NCBI GenBank assembly: GCA_005656395.1
Contig: SRSI01000073.1
Coordinates: 868,001 to 932,000 of the forward strand
Source: Strongyloides papillosus
Taxonomy: Eukaryota > Nematoda > Chromadorea > Rhabditida > Strongyloididae
Reading direction: 5' to 3'
Length of the DNA: 64,000 nt
A program made the position numbers and the translations under genes. Below, in pieces: positions 36,415 to 49,759 of this stretch. The notes under the pieces were generated by a model. The model ran no database searches. It was not told the DNA's origin and saw only the letters and a list, made by a program, of their open reading frames with translations. The first letter of the stretch is position 1. Every line of letters begins with the position of its first letter.

Positions 36415-39400
36415 TCATTTCATATTCATTGCAGCAATCGCTCTATTCGCTTCCTTTATTGCACCTTTCCTTTCTTCATTAGGTAGTTTAGCGATAGCAT
36501 ATATAAGTTTAGAGACCTCTGATGACATTATTCTATTGGTAACCTCTTTATCACCCTCTAACATATTAGCTATACCCATCATACAGCGTCTCTGAACCTC
36601 TGGATTTTCATGATAACACATATCCTTAAGAACCTCCTCCCAACTTGATATTTCATTCAAAATTCTCATGCCTACACCTTCATCACTGGTAAACATAGCA
36701 AAACCAGCTGATGATGCAAGATTTAAGCGATCATCCTCACCCTCAACACAATAAAGAACCCAAAGTTTAAGTTTATCAGTTCCAGGCTTCACAATGTCTT
36801 CTCTATAATCATCTAAAAATGATAAATTCAATAAACACTCTGCCGCAGCAGCTCTTAATTGAGGATGATTATCCATATACCAATATTCTTCAATCTTTGG
36901 AGCTGCACGCTCTTTCAAGATTCTCTTCTCAAACTATCATTTTGTCCAGCTAAATTTGTTAAAGTTAATAAGGCCTCATAATTTGCTAAACCATCACACT
37001 CTGGATGGAGTAAATCAACCATAGGTTTAATTACTTCATACATTCTTTGACCAGAGAAAGTAATATTTGGATCTGAGAATGATCCAATCTTTGCTAAAGC
37101 ATGAGCTGCTTTGATTTTTCCCTCAGGATTACAATCTTTTACCAATTTAAGTAATAATTTAGCTCCTCCCTCAGAGACGATTTGTCCCCTTAAGTCTTCT
37201 TCAGTAGCAAAAGCCATCAAAGCGCGAGCCAAAAGATCTAAGGCATTTTTTGATTCTGTTTTGGAGACAGCCACACAAGCAGAAACAGCACCTCCTTTGA
37301 CGAGGGAATGTATACGATTAGTAACGAAGTCATCAGTATCTTTAGGATGAGTCTCTGGAACGTGGTGTTTAGCAAATTGTGCAAGTTTTACCATTTCCTC
37401 ATCAACTTTCGGTTTATCGTAAGCATTTGATAAATTAACGTAAATACTAGCTAGTGTAAATACACAAAGTGGTCCTGCAGATTGAGCTAAGGCGACTAAT
37501 GCCTTTAGAAGGTCTTTATCTTCAACAATCATCTCTTTAACATCAGCATCCAGTGTAAGGTATGATAAACCTTCACAGGCAAATCTTCTAATATCAACAT
37601 CATACTTATCAACAGCCAATAAAAACTTCTTACACGTTTTAGCTAATTTTAAAATAGCACTTTCTTCCATTGTAGCTTTACTGACGTCATCACCACCAGC
37701 AGCAGCACATTTACATAATCCCATGAGAGCACGAACTTTGACAGTATGATCTTTCGATTCATAGAGTGTTTTAAGTACAGGTGTACCGACTTTAAGCATG
37801 GCCATTGCACGTTCGTGTTTGGACACCGATTGGACAATCAACTCTGCAGAAACCGACTGTAACAAGTATATCACTACTACCAGCCATTTGAAGCATTATG
37901 GCAAGTACTGTATCGTTTGTTACAAGCGTAACTCCCATATCTATAACTCCTTGAAGCATAGTAATAAGGAAGGAAGCTAATTTAATTTGTCCCTCTTTTC
38001 CTGTTGCTCCAACTAGTAAGGATGTAAAGTATGTCTCAACTTTTTCCTTAAAAATATTTCTTTTTGTATCAAATACCATGTCATCGTAGAGTCTTTGAAG
38101 ACAAATAGCTAAGTGATTTCTTGTATCATTAGAAACAGGATACTCACACTGTTCAGGAATTTGTGAAGCGACATGGAGTAATTTAGACAATCCTCTACCC
38201 TCAACAAATCTCCATGACCATCCTCTAGGTATTCCACCATCCATATGCATAAGATTCTTCGTCAACAAATCAATTACTGTCTCTCTAATTGCAACATTAA
38301 AATTTGGAGAACACAAAATATCTTCAAACTCAAGGAGAAGTTTAATAAGATACATCTTATTGCTCTCAGCAACATCAGGATCAGGTTTGATATCTTTATT
38401 CCTATCCATAGCACAAAGAGCATTGAAAACCCTTTGAAGAATCATACCAACAGTTTCAATGACTTGTTTACATCCAGGTCTAAGTTTGAATGCTTCAACA
38501 ATCTTGACAATTCCGTATTTTTCAATGAAAAACATACATCTAACACGATTTTTCAGTAAAATATCCAAAATTGACAAAGCAAGGTGGGCGATTTCATCAT
38601 CGTTTCCTGAATCAACAACAAGACCAATAATTTTATCAGTAATATTTCCTTTATCCCATACAATTGTTGCACCACCTTCAGAATCCCTCGCCATAACAAT
38701 TAAATTAGATAACCCCTTCTTCATTTTATCTACTACATCACTACTTTTAGATTCAGTAGTAAATGCATACTTATTCATCTCTTTGAATTTATACTCAATT
38801 GAGTTGACCTCATTAATCTTTTCGGTATTAATTTTAGTTAAGTGAGTAACTAATTTTAATATCTCCCTAAAAAAAGTTTGTTTAATTGCTGTTTATTTAA
38901 TTAGGTGTGTAATAGAATATAGGTATTACATCATACCGCCACTCAAGGATGCTTCTTTTTTAAGATAATTTAATGAACTGCTTGAGACATGTGAAACTTA
39001 ATCTACACTAATTCAAATTACAAAATCTAACTCATTACATTCAAAAAATTTGACAATCTGTTTCTACACATCAAAAACATCTGACGAAATAATTGTTTAC
39101 AACAAACATACCCATTTTTAGGTTCTAATCTCAATGCTTCCTTCGCATCAGTCAATGCTCCACCATACTTCTCTAACTGTTCTCTTGCCTGAGCTCTCCT
39201 AAATAATGCTTTAACATCACATCCATCAATTTCTAAGGCTTTCGTACAGTCATCCTCAGCACCTTCATAATCATCAATCTTAAAACGTACCATTGCCCTA
39301 TTACGGTACAATGTGCATCTCAATTTTTTATCTTCCCCGACAACTTGAAGTCCAGCTGTGTAGCTGTCTATTGCAGCTTTGTAATCGTGGTTACTGAAAT

Positions 39401-39488
39401 GCTTGTTTCCTTCATCTTTATACTCTAAAGGAGATAGGTTTACGGTATCACTCTCCTTTTGAAGCTCAACTCCATCTGTTGGAGACAT
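36415..39488 (-). CDS. unc-45: UNC-45 myosin chaperone, with two apparent frameshifts
   Basis: Exon 1 (39112-39488) encodes an N-terminal TPR domain (residues about 17-125; NLSPLEYKDEGNKHFSNHDY, FRRAQAREQLEKYGG), which binds Hsp90/Hsp70 tails in the family. A 245-bp intron (GTATGT/TTTTTTTAG) joins it to a large exon (36415-38866) with the central and UCS armadillo-like domains that grip the myosin head; blocks such as KHERAMAMLKVGTPVLKTLY, GLCKCAAAGGDD and AQFAKHHVPETHPKDTDDF are close to C. elegans UNC-45. Total about 942 aa versus 961. The frame changes twice inside exon 2: near 37861 (one extra base in minus-strand CTTGTTACAG) and near 36921-36927 (one missing base in AGAAGAGAATC). Removing or adding one base restores residue-for-residue spacing with the worm protein. 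UNC-45 is essential for muscle in C. elegans, so assembly error is as likely as real decay. Confidence 0.9.
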
Positions 39489-41470
39489 TTTTATTTATGG
39501 TCTACAGAGTAATCTACAAGAATATTTGTTTACTTGTTTTCGTTGTGAAATAAAAAAATGCCTACGGGATATTGGAGTAACGATATATTTAAAAATTCAT
39601 TTATCAAAAAAATGAAACTATTGCGAAGTTTTTTGATCTGATAACGTTTAAATTTTTAATTGATACGTGTTTTAATATTTACAATAAAATAAGGTAATGA
39701 TTAATTAAAGAAAAATAAGATGATTGATTAAATTAAGAAAGCTGATACTATTATATTCTGTTACCTAACGATTCTAGTAATTACGAATAAATCTTTTCCA
39801 AGATAAAATGCCTCTATTTGATGGTTGCCGAAGTTTCATGGTCAAACAAATTAAAAGCAATAAATAGTTAATAAACAAAGTACTTTTTTTTAAAAGCGCT
39901 CCTTATTCGTGCTGTGATGAAAAAAGATTATCCTATTTAATAGGGTAATTTTTTTCCTGTACCCCCTTTAATAAATCTCTCCAGATCAAAAAGAAACGTA
40001 AAAAAAGTTTAAGTATTTGGCTACTTTGATTAATTATCTTTTTTTAGCACATATTGTTTAAGTGTTCCACTTCAGTAATTCCCTCTCTATATGCAGGATG
40101 TTAATATATAGGATTTGTTTAGAATAATTACTCAACTTGTACTATTGCATTCTTCAAATTACATTTCCAATATGTTTTAGTGTTTGGAGAATAAAACTTG
40201 GAAGATAATTAAAATAAAGGAAATGGATATATGATTAATGAGTAATTCTCGAGAGAATTTTAACATAATATTACTTTTAAGTTAATCATTTAGCCCATAG
40301 TTGGTGCATTTACCAAGATAGATCGGATATTAGATTATACATATATAAGAAGGGTTTGGTGGCTGACAGATGATAAGAAAGTAAATTAAGAATGATAATG
40401 AAGAGGATATATATGGGTAATTGATGTTTAAGTTAGCATAAATTTGATGATATACACGTAATAGGAGATAGTTATAAAAATAAGATATATAATAGTAAAA
40501 AGGATTGCTTTTATTTATAAATTAATCAATGCTATAAAGCATCTTTTTGATCATATAGTAATAAAGAACATAGCATTCTCCTACCAGAACACTCTTTAAA
40601 TTAAAAGTATATATTCGCTATATCTTTAAGCTGAGTAATGGACAATATCTAAAGTACTTTCTATTACTTCTTTAGTAACCTTCATCAAATATTAGCTTTT
40701 ATTATTCACAATTTTAATAAAAATGTCTCATCGTGTGTATATAAATACATAGATGTCCACTACATCTGAAGATCAATTATATATTGGACTACGAGATCTA
40801 GCAAATACCAATAAAAATAATATATAAAATAACAATAAGTAGTAAAACTTTGTAATATAAAGGAAAAAATTGATTTCTAGAATTTTCTTGAACAATATCA
40901 CCTACCAACATATACATACTGGAAAAATACACATTAAATATAGCAAAATTTATATTATATTATTAAAAGTAAAAATCTAACAACTATAATATTTCTTCAA
41001 ACTAAAAATAACATTATTCAGAAAAAAATATGCATTTCCCCAATTGCTACTTTTTTAAAATGAAAAAAAGAAGGTGATCCCACGAAATAATAATAATACT
41101 TGCATTAATATTTATTAAAACAGAAATATTCAAAAGAAATACAATAAAAAAATATTAAGTGGCATAGATGAAAAAGTTTTAAGAAAGATACCTTTAGAAA
41201 ACAAATATTTAAAATATTTAACAAAATATAAAAATATACTGTCGGTAATATTTTCTTCTAAAGAAAAATATTTTTTACAAACTATTTACAATATAAATAT
41301 ATTTTAGGAATATTTTTTCTTCTTATTAGGGCTAGTTTGATGTTTATTGTTGTTTGATCATTAGCAATTTTTTTATAATTATAATATTATTAACCGTCTT
41401 TTTGATTGTAAATGTTGGTATCGTATACTTGAATTTATTGCTTTTCTATAAATATAGAAAGGAAACATTT
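39489..41470. other. Spacer upstream of unc-45
   Basis: 2 kb, AT-rich, no ORF. Holds the unc-45 promoter (39489 upward) and the syndecan 3'UTR side (just below 41470). No motif stands out strongly. Confidence 0.45.
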
Positions 41471-42506
41471 TTAAGCATAAAATTCTTTTGTTGGAGCCTT
41501 CTGGTAGGCATATGAATAATGAGGCGGTTGTGATGGTTCATCCAATGCATAACTTCCTTCATCTTTCTTACGCATACGATAGATAATAAACATTATAAAT
41601 AGGATAACAATAAGAATACCAATTACTAGACCTCCAACTATTACAGCTAAGAAACCTGGTTTTGTAAGAATATGTATTGAGGCAAAGAATTGTTCAATGT
41701 CATCATAGATAACTGGTGGAGATTTTGTATATTTAACCTCTGGCCTTGATGTTCCTTTTGTTTTGACATATGGTTTCTCTGTAACAACAGATGTTGTTGT
41801 TGTGGTTGGGTGAGTTGATGTCTCATGAACATTATTATCTTCAACAACGACATTCTCTATTTTAATGTCATCCTCTGAATCTTCGTCATCATCATCATCC
41901 TCACTATCGCCGATATCATCATTACCTTGATCCTCATCATCTGGATGGATTTCATGAATAATATCTTTAGGGAATTTCTCTGTTGTTGTGTCAACTTTTT
42001 TAGTAGTTGATTCCTCAATATCGACATCCTTAATAATTGATGGTTTAATTGTTGTGGTGGTAGTTGATTTTGTGAAAGAATCGATAATAGTTTTTGTTGT
42101 ACTTCTAATATCTTTTTCCTCATCCCTATCATGGGTAATTGGAACTGATGATATTGAAACTTTTTTGCCAGGATCTTCTGGTGGAATATAACCGGAACCT
42201 TCCTCAACGACATCACCATCCTCGTCATCTGTGGAGATGGCGGATGACTCAATTTCCATATCAACATTTGGTCCTACATTTTTGTCGTTAGGTAAACCAC
42301 GATAATCATCTTTTCCTGATCCTTCAATTTCAATATCATTATGTTTCCCTGAAAGAGCAGCTTTTTTATTGTACCCGTTTCCATTTTTTATTTCTCCAAA
42401 AACCTTGAAAATTATTATTTATAAATTAATCAAAACAAATATAGCAAAAACTTACAATCAACCCCGTTATCAAGAGGAGTATTATAGGAAAGAATAATTT
42501 ATTCAT
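41471..42506 (-). CDS. sdn-1: Syndecan (heparan sulphate proteoglycan core)
   Basis: Two exons, 42456-42506 and 41471-42403 (52-bp intron), 327 aa. Exon 1 gives the signal peptide MNKLFFPIILLLITGL. The ectodomain is acidic and Thr-rich with two Ser-Gly glycosaminoglycan sites in acidic context, Ser46 (EIEGSGKDD) and Ser87 (EEGSGYIPPE), and long Asp/Glu and Thr runs. A transmembrane helix spans about 268-292 (FLAVIVGGLVIGILIVILF). The 35-residue cytoplasmic tail has the C1 motif RMRKKDEGSYALDE and the C2 PDZ-binding end KAPTKEFYA, both diagnostic. In worms SDN-1 acts in neuron and axon guidance and as a co-receptor for secreted ligands. Its length slightly exceeds C. elegans SDN-1 through ectodomain expansion. 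Confidence 0.95.
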
Positions 42507-45500
42507 TATTTATTTGAAATATATATATTACTAATAATCGTTTTTTGCTTAGAATAAAAATAGGAATCAGGAGAAGGCAAAAGAATTCAATATGATAAAT
42601 TTGATAGTTCTAAATAATGAAAACAAATAGTGTTGTACTCAAAAGCAATATGTTACTTCCTTTTCATAGGTTCCTGAAAATGAAACAAAATCGCATTAAA
42701 ACAGTTAGGTTATTTTATATAAATTAGTAATTAGATTTTAAAAATAAAACATTAACATTATGTATCTACAAAGAAAGGCATACATTTTAAATATATATTA
42801 GTAATAAGATAGGTGTAAGTAATAATATATTTTATACTTTGTTTCATCATCCAAAAGGTTATGTGAAATGGAGAAAAGGATAGATATGAAATGTTTATAT
42901 CATTAACATTTTGTATCACTATTCTTTCATCTTTTTAATCCTATTTTCATGGGAGGTAATATTTATAATAATATAAAATGTAAAGTAAAAATATTAGTTT
43001 TAATTATGATTAACATTAGCCAAAGTTTCATTAATATGATAATAATAAAAAAGATTGTAATAAACATTAAAAAGAGATAATTTATCAGTAAACTTATTCT
43101 TTATCTCTCTTTTTAATTTATTTATTACTTAACAATTGTGGATAGATCCAAAGAAAATAGTTTGACCAGTTAATAGATAGTGTTTGGCGAAATATATAGC
43201 AAGAAAAGATGGTGGTGAATGTTGAACATATTTAAGAAAAAGAATAGAAGGTCTTTTTGGAGTTAAAAATCTGTCCCGGGTACACATAGAGAGAGATGGC
43301 AGCCGTAACAAAGTACTACTACTAGCTATCCCCTCATCTATTTTCTACATTATCTCCCTGCCCAATTCAATTTATATTACACGTACAAAATAGTTTAAAT
43401 GTTAGATATATATGTTATATATAGAATAGATATATGTTTTTGGAAAGAAACTCAGAGGAGTAGTAAGACATGGCCACACACCGATATCTATACTCTTTAA
43501 TAATATACAAATAAATATATAGGTCCCCTCCTTTTTAGGAGAATATAAAATGTATTCAAAATGTTTTGAAGATGTCATGACAATTCTTCCAAAAAAAAGG
43601 TTTTTGATATTAAAGCATATATTATTATTATACCCCCACTTAAGAACAGCAGGAAGAGATAAAAGTGAGTATTAAATAAGTAATAATTGTAACATTTTCT
43701 ATTATACATTAATACCAAAAAAAACATTAAGAGGCATTTAGTAAAGTATTCATTAAACTATTTAGTCTTAATATAATAAGACAGAAGGTTACTTTTTATA
43801 GAATTATAAATCAAGGAGACATAAGGTGCCAAAAGTAAGAATAATAATTCATTGATCATAATATGTAGGATAAAAATGCATTGTCGGTATTATATTAAAT
43901 GATAATTTCTATACAAATATACTATTCTATATAATGATCACCAACTGTTATAACATTACAAAGAATCTTTATCACAAAAAATAGTTGTTTTGTGGGAGAT
44001 AGAGAGATTGAGATCTCTAAATAAATATACAAATAAAATTATTTGAAAAAAAGAAGAATAAAGAAGATTGAGGAGGGGGAGAGAGAGGAAAAAAAATTAT
44101 AATTATGTTAAACTAAAATCACCAAATATTGTTACTACTTTTTAAAAATTATCTTTAACTATTTTATCTCATTTTTTCAATGGAATTGCAAATATTAAGG
44201 AAGACTTTGCTAAAAATAAACATCTTAAAATAATTAGATTGTTAAGATTCCTCTTTTTGGTATTTCATTTGTTCTTCTTTACTAAAAAAAAGAAATTTCT
44301 TTATATGTATAAAGAGATAAATCTTAACATAAGGATAATATATTTTTTTTTCTCATCTAAAAACATTATTTTAAATTAATGGTAAAGCTAAATATATTTT
44401 AAACATAATAAAAATCTTTAATTTACTCGAAATGGAAGCTAAAATATTACGTTGGATAAAGTGAAGATGTATATAGTATATGTAAATTTGGGTATTTGGA
44501 GTAGGAAATAACTTAGATTTGTAAATATGTTTATTTTTGAGTGTAATATGGTTTGATTGAAGAATAAGATTGTTATGATAACAATATAAAAAGTAATTTT
44601 ACAAAATCTCTTTATATATTCATATATATATATCTTCTTCCTACTTACTTTCTTCTTTATCAATTGACTATTATTAAAGATAGTTATATATATTTTGGGT
44701 TTATAATTTTTACAATACACTAATGAGAAATAAGAAAAATACGTTTTTGTTTGGGAGTTATAATGGAAAATGGAAGGCTAAATGATTATAAAATTAAGGG
44801 CATTTCAAATTATGTAAAGTTTTTATAAACATATTCTTGGAACGTTACTTCCCCCTACATCTCATTAGAATGAAATTTGAGTGAGTAGTAGTAAAAAATA
44901 AGAAAAAAAACATAATTATTTTTAGTTAATGAGGTAATTTAAGTACAATGTTATTATATAAATCAAATAAAAAATTAATTAAATCTACACATCAACACAA
45001 TCTCCTATAATCTCTCAAATAAATCCTTCAACGAGGTAAATAAAAATCAACTAAAAAAATTTGATCAATCAATTTCATTTTCCACTAAATAAAGATCAAT
45101 CATTGGAAAGAAAAATAATTAGTAAAGTAAAAAAAAAGTCTCTCTCAACTAATCAACTATCTATCCCTTACTATTTTTTTCCTCTCAAATTTTATTTAAC
45201 TTCTAATAAAAGATAGGCACATAATAGTATTTTGTAAAAACGTTATTTACCATTAGGAATGAAAATTTTAATTTCACAAATAAAATAAATTAAAGGAGGA
45301 AGGAAAAAAAATGACTTATATAATATTTCATTTTAGAAACTTACACATCATATGATATATGTTTAAGTAAATTAGATAAAAAAGAAATTAAGAAATTAGT
45401 GGAGATTAAAGTATAAAAAATAGTTTCGGAGGGGTGGTAGTGGTTTGATGTAAATACAAAGTAAATGTGAATTTTTGAATTTGGAGGGTTATTGCATAAA

Positions 45501-48500
45501 CAATTTGTTAACATCATAAAAAAGGTTAACCAAATTAAACTTGCAATCATCGGAATGAAAACAAAAAAAAAATGGAAGGGCACAATTGGTGGTGGTTGAC
45601 GTCAACGAAAAGAGATGGCTGGCATTATTTAGTGTTTGATGTCAAAAGGAGTTACTACACCTATGGATGATTTAGATTGTGTGAAAACTGTTAATGTAGT
45701 TGTTTGAGGGTACAAGTATGTTTGTTTGAAAGGAGATAAAAAAGCAAATGATATGTTACATATTAATAGGATTAATCTCATATTGATATGGAAATTATAA
45801 TGTATGTATGTTCCACTATATTTTACTTCATCAATAATTAATTGTATTCTTTATCATTGACGATGTTATAGAAGTGTTTTTAATAATAGATTTAGTTATT
45901 TTAATGTATACCTTATAGATATTTCGAATAATAATAGTACACTTTCCGACAAAGTAAATATCCCTAAGAAAATGAAATTCCACTAAGATATTGGAAGATG
46001 TTAAACTGTATTTGCAAAATTAATCATTAAAGAGAGAACTATAATAAGATGATTAAAGAAATCGTCTTTTCTTTTTTAACAAAATAATTACAATGAACAA
46101 AAATAAAAAAACGAAGACACTGCTAAATATATAAAGTAAAATGCAAGAATAAAACAATATTAAAATGTACTAAGAAGCCTTATAAAGGGAGAAGCAAAAT
46201 AAGATTTAAATTAATGCTCTACTAAAATAATCACTAGATAGATAATATAAACACACAATAAAAAATAAGAAAGTTTTGATAAGTTTTTGTATATTTAAGA
46301 TATGGTGATCTCTTAAGATAGGAGAATTGTCAAATATTGTTATCGGAAAAAAGAGTGATGAGATGTTTTAGTTAAATAATTTGTCAAAGTATCAAATTAA
46401 GTTTATATGCACTTTTTATAGATCAACATTTAAAAAAGTGTCTATAAATAGATTTTATCAAAAGTTATACAATAAAAAATGGCATAAATAATGAAGAGTG
46501 AAGTCCTTGGTCGTACATTTTTACTATTTCAAAAAGACATTTTCTCACTAAATATGATGAATAAAAGTAACTTTAAAATGATCTATAATATTTAGTATGT
46601 TTAGAATTAATAAAAAAAGTTAAAAATCAACATTGAAAAGTAGTGAAGAAAAAGAGATTTTTGTTGAACAAATATGATGTTTTAAAATAATATACAATTA
46701 GAAGTAGTAGAAATATTATATGTAATATATATTTATAGATGGTACAAATATATATTTATAATATATAATAGAAAAGAGAAATAAACGACAAAGGAATTAC
46801 GGCAAAGGTTAGAGTATAATAATAATGTTACATAGATGAAAACAATTTGAAATATTCTCTTTAACCATCAATCTTATAAATATTATTCATCAAAAATCAC
46901 CCTATAAATGGTTAAATTAATTAGTTAAGTAATCCTTTTAGAATATAAATTAATATTTCATCATTTACTTGAATATATTAATATTGGTAATTAATCAACA
47001 AACGATCTTGTAGTATATTATATGATAAATGATTGTGAATATTGTGTAGGAAGTTTTAAATAATATAGTATAAAAATGCAAATCAAACAACATTTATTGT
47101 ACTAATACTATTTATTTTCATTTCACATGTATACAAATAGTATTTTATATTTATTACGACAAATATATATAGGAGTAATAAATTTTTTAGAATTTTGAAG
47201 GACAGTGATATTGCCAATAATTGCATCTTACATGCAAAAAAGACATAACTTAAGTATGTGATATATTTTCTCTCAAAAAAAGAAAGATATTTTTAACGAT
47301 TCCAATTATGATATTTATTATACTTAGTGCCATTTCAAAAACAAATGGGTAATAACTTGTAAAATGTCAAAAAGCAAAGCAAAAAATGTCATTAAAATAG
47401 AAGATGATGGTACTAATGTATTTTTGTTGTAAAATAATTAGGTGTAAAAAGTTTTTGTTTGTGAAACATTAAAATTTTTATCTATAAAATACATAAATTT
47501 CGTAAGTGGTAGATTATAAGAAGGGTAATAAAAATAACATTAAAAATTTCTATTATTCGTAATATGAGATCCCATCTTTAATATCAAAATTGTTATTTCT
47601 GATGATATTAATGTTAAGTGCTCTAATAGGTTTAAAGTTTATCACCAAAATAATGATTGTAAACTGGTTGTCAAAAGGTTAATTAAAATGCTTAAAAATA
47701 TTTTGATAGATAAATGATGAAAGAGTGTTTCAAAATTTATGTGGGTTAAAATATTGTCTGAAAGTGATAAATTTTGCAGTTTTGACTTGTAAATATATCA
47801 ATTCTTTAAATATTAAATAAAATATCTAATAGACAAAGACTAAAGTCACTAAAAACCCTCAATATTAAATAGTTTGATATTGGATATCAACAACTACCAC
47901 CAGTAGATACGTGGGGGATTAATTTGATATTATAATTATTATATTATTATAATACCTATTCGGTATCATATTAAAAAGTCATAAACTTTTATGAACGGTT
48001 ATAAAATGTTAACGGCAACACACACATCTCATGTATAATATTTATATATATTATATACCTATTAATATTTTATAATAAAAATATTTCTTACAAGACACAT
48101 AACATTAAAAGAAAAAGACTTTTATTTGTTGTTGATAAACAATATTAATCATTCTAAATAATAGATGCGGTGAAACAAATGATTATACAAATATATCGTG
48201 AAGGAAAAGCTAAATTTATATTTGAAATTTAATTAATAACTCTTTTCTCCTGAGAAAATTTCTAACTTTCCTTTTAAATATTTATTTATCAGCTAATATA
48301 TATAATTTTAATTATTTTGCTTTTGAAATATAAAATACAATAACAATTCGAATGTTCTAGTTAAAGATACAAATAAGGAAAAAAACAAAAAAAATATCCA
48401 ATAACATCGTTAATTATTAATTCAATTAGATGCTCTAATTTTACGGAAAAAAAATCCAAAACTTTTTTTAGCCACAAAAAAATATTTAAATAAATAGTCA

Positions 48501-49040
48501 ACATATATTTTCATAGCAAAATAAAATATATACAAAAGAAAAAAATATTGTCTCAAAATTTGTATGTAATAAAATTTGTAAACAATACTTCATATTTCAT
48601 CTTTCTTTTACAACAAAAACTACTTTAAGAAAGTTATAAAGATTAAAAGTTACATTTTTTTTGTTTTATGGATAATAAATGAAAAATATATAACATATCT
48701 TTTCTACCCTTACACAATGGGTATGCGCTCTTTTATGATATACCATAATAAATAATAGTTGTAATAAAAATTTAAATATTTCCTTTTTAAGATTTTAACT
48801 TCTATTAACAGATGCGTAATTTTAAATTAAAAATAAAAATACATTTATGTTGTGGTAAATTTATAGCATATGTTTAAAATTTCCCTCCTTAGGGTTAGAA
48901 TTTTTTACTTTTTTTTCCACTATTTCTCATTAAGAATGTAATATAGAAATGTTTAATTTTAATAAATTATTTAATAGTATTACATTTATACATTGGTTAG
49001 AGGGTGTATATTCGTGTATCGAGTATGATATTTCCTTGTA
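42507..49040. other. 6.5 kb AT-rich spacer upstream of syndecan
   Basis: No supportable gene; all open frames are short and AT-codon-biased. Features seen are a polypurine tract at about 44041-44096, a perfect cAMP-response-element palindrome at 45595-45606, and long TA-rich stretches at 46.7-48.2 kb. A GC-richer patch at 43130-43330 encodes a 60-codon minus-strand frame that looks like chance. The size fits the long regulatory region of a neuronally expressed gene (inference). Confidence 0.45.
45595..45606. promoter_or_regulatory. Perfect CRE palindrome
   Basis: GTTGACGTCAAC is a perfect 12-bp palindrome centred on the full cAMP-response element TGACGTCA (45597-45604), the CREB/ATF bZIP site. 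It is about 3.1 kb upstream of the syndecan ATG. Function is inferred from the motif only. Confidence 0.35.
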
Positions 49041-49759
49041 CTAGACAGAAAAACCAGACATAACAAAATCCGATGGTCTTGGGATTTCTTTAAGAAATAC
49101 TACATCACCTTTTTTAGCCTCACCAGAAGATTCTTTAGATAGTTTAAAATATTTCGAGTCATGATTAATATATCCTGGTACAAGGAAATCAAAAAATAGA
49201 GAGTTATCTTCGAGTGATTTTATAGTGTGAATATTATTAACTCTCGGGCCAAGGTAAAGAACATTATTAAATGAGGAATCTGAGGTTGAGAGGACTGTTT
49301 CACCTTCATATATTACTGGTATATCACCATCAGATGGTTTATCAACATCTATCAACATTTCTGGTGTTGTTAACGAATATGATGTAACTTTGATTGCACC
49401 ATTAATAATCTGTAAATAACAAAAAAGATTTAGTTATGGATGGTGAGTTTTTTTTTCAACAACCAAAAAAAATTCCAATTTACCTTCATAAATCCGTGCA
49501 TTCCTTTATGATCATGTAATGGAAAGTCAAGGTCTTTTTTTTTGAAACCAAAACAGGATGATTCTGATATTAAAGAATTTTTGACATTTATATAATACCA
49601 ATTTTCCAGATTGGGTACACTTTTTGATGTTGGTAATGGGTTGTTTTGAAGTATATCGTTAATAGTTATATCCTTCAATAATGGGATAACTTGAGTAAAA
49701 AGTCCCTGATTCGAGAGTCTCTCACACTCCTGGAGGATTTTTTTTAACTTCTCTGACAT
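49041..49759 (-). CDS. Thiol dioxygenase, PCO/ADO family
   Basis: Two exons, 49484-49759 and 49041-49409 (74-bp intron GTAAAT/TTTACAG), 214 aa. Matches the cysteamine / N-terminal-cysteine dioxygenase cupin family: the metal-binding HDHKGMHG motif gives His82 and His84, and NNIHTI gives the third ligand His153, the 3-His facial triad of ADO. The join reads MHGFMK-IINGAIKVTSY, as in family members (G-M-H-G-x-x-K-V/I). Exon 2 also has LYLGPRVNNIH and FDFLVPGY. These enzymes add O2 to cysteamine or to N-terminal Cys of proteins and can mark them for the N-degron pathway in an oxygen-dependent way. Shorter than human ADO (about 270 aa) at the N-terminus. It has no operon partner here. Confidence 0.9.

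Noticed and set aside
37861..37920. A tiny intron (31-37 nt, GTAGTAGTG...CTGCAG) that would reconcile the unc-45 frames
   Set aside because: It is frame-correct but shorter than any other intron here and would delete about 12 residues (GSSDIL...SVSA) that align with the family; a single-base error explains the data better.
43129..43311. 60-codon minus-strand frame upstream of syndecan
   Set aside because: No recognisable domain and no splice or conservation evidence.
44041..44096. Polypurine tract as a regulatory element
   Set aside because: Simple low-complexity sequence, common in this genome type; no further support.
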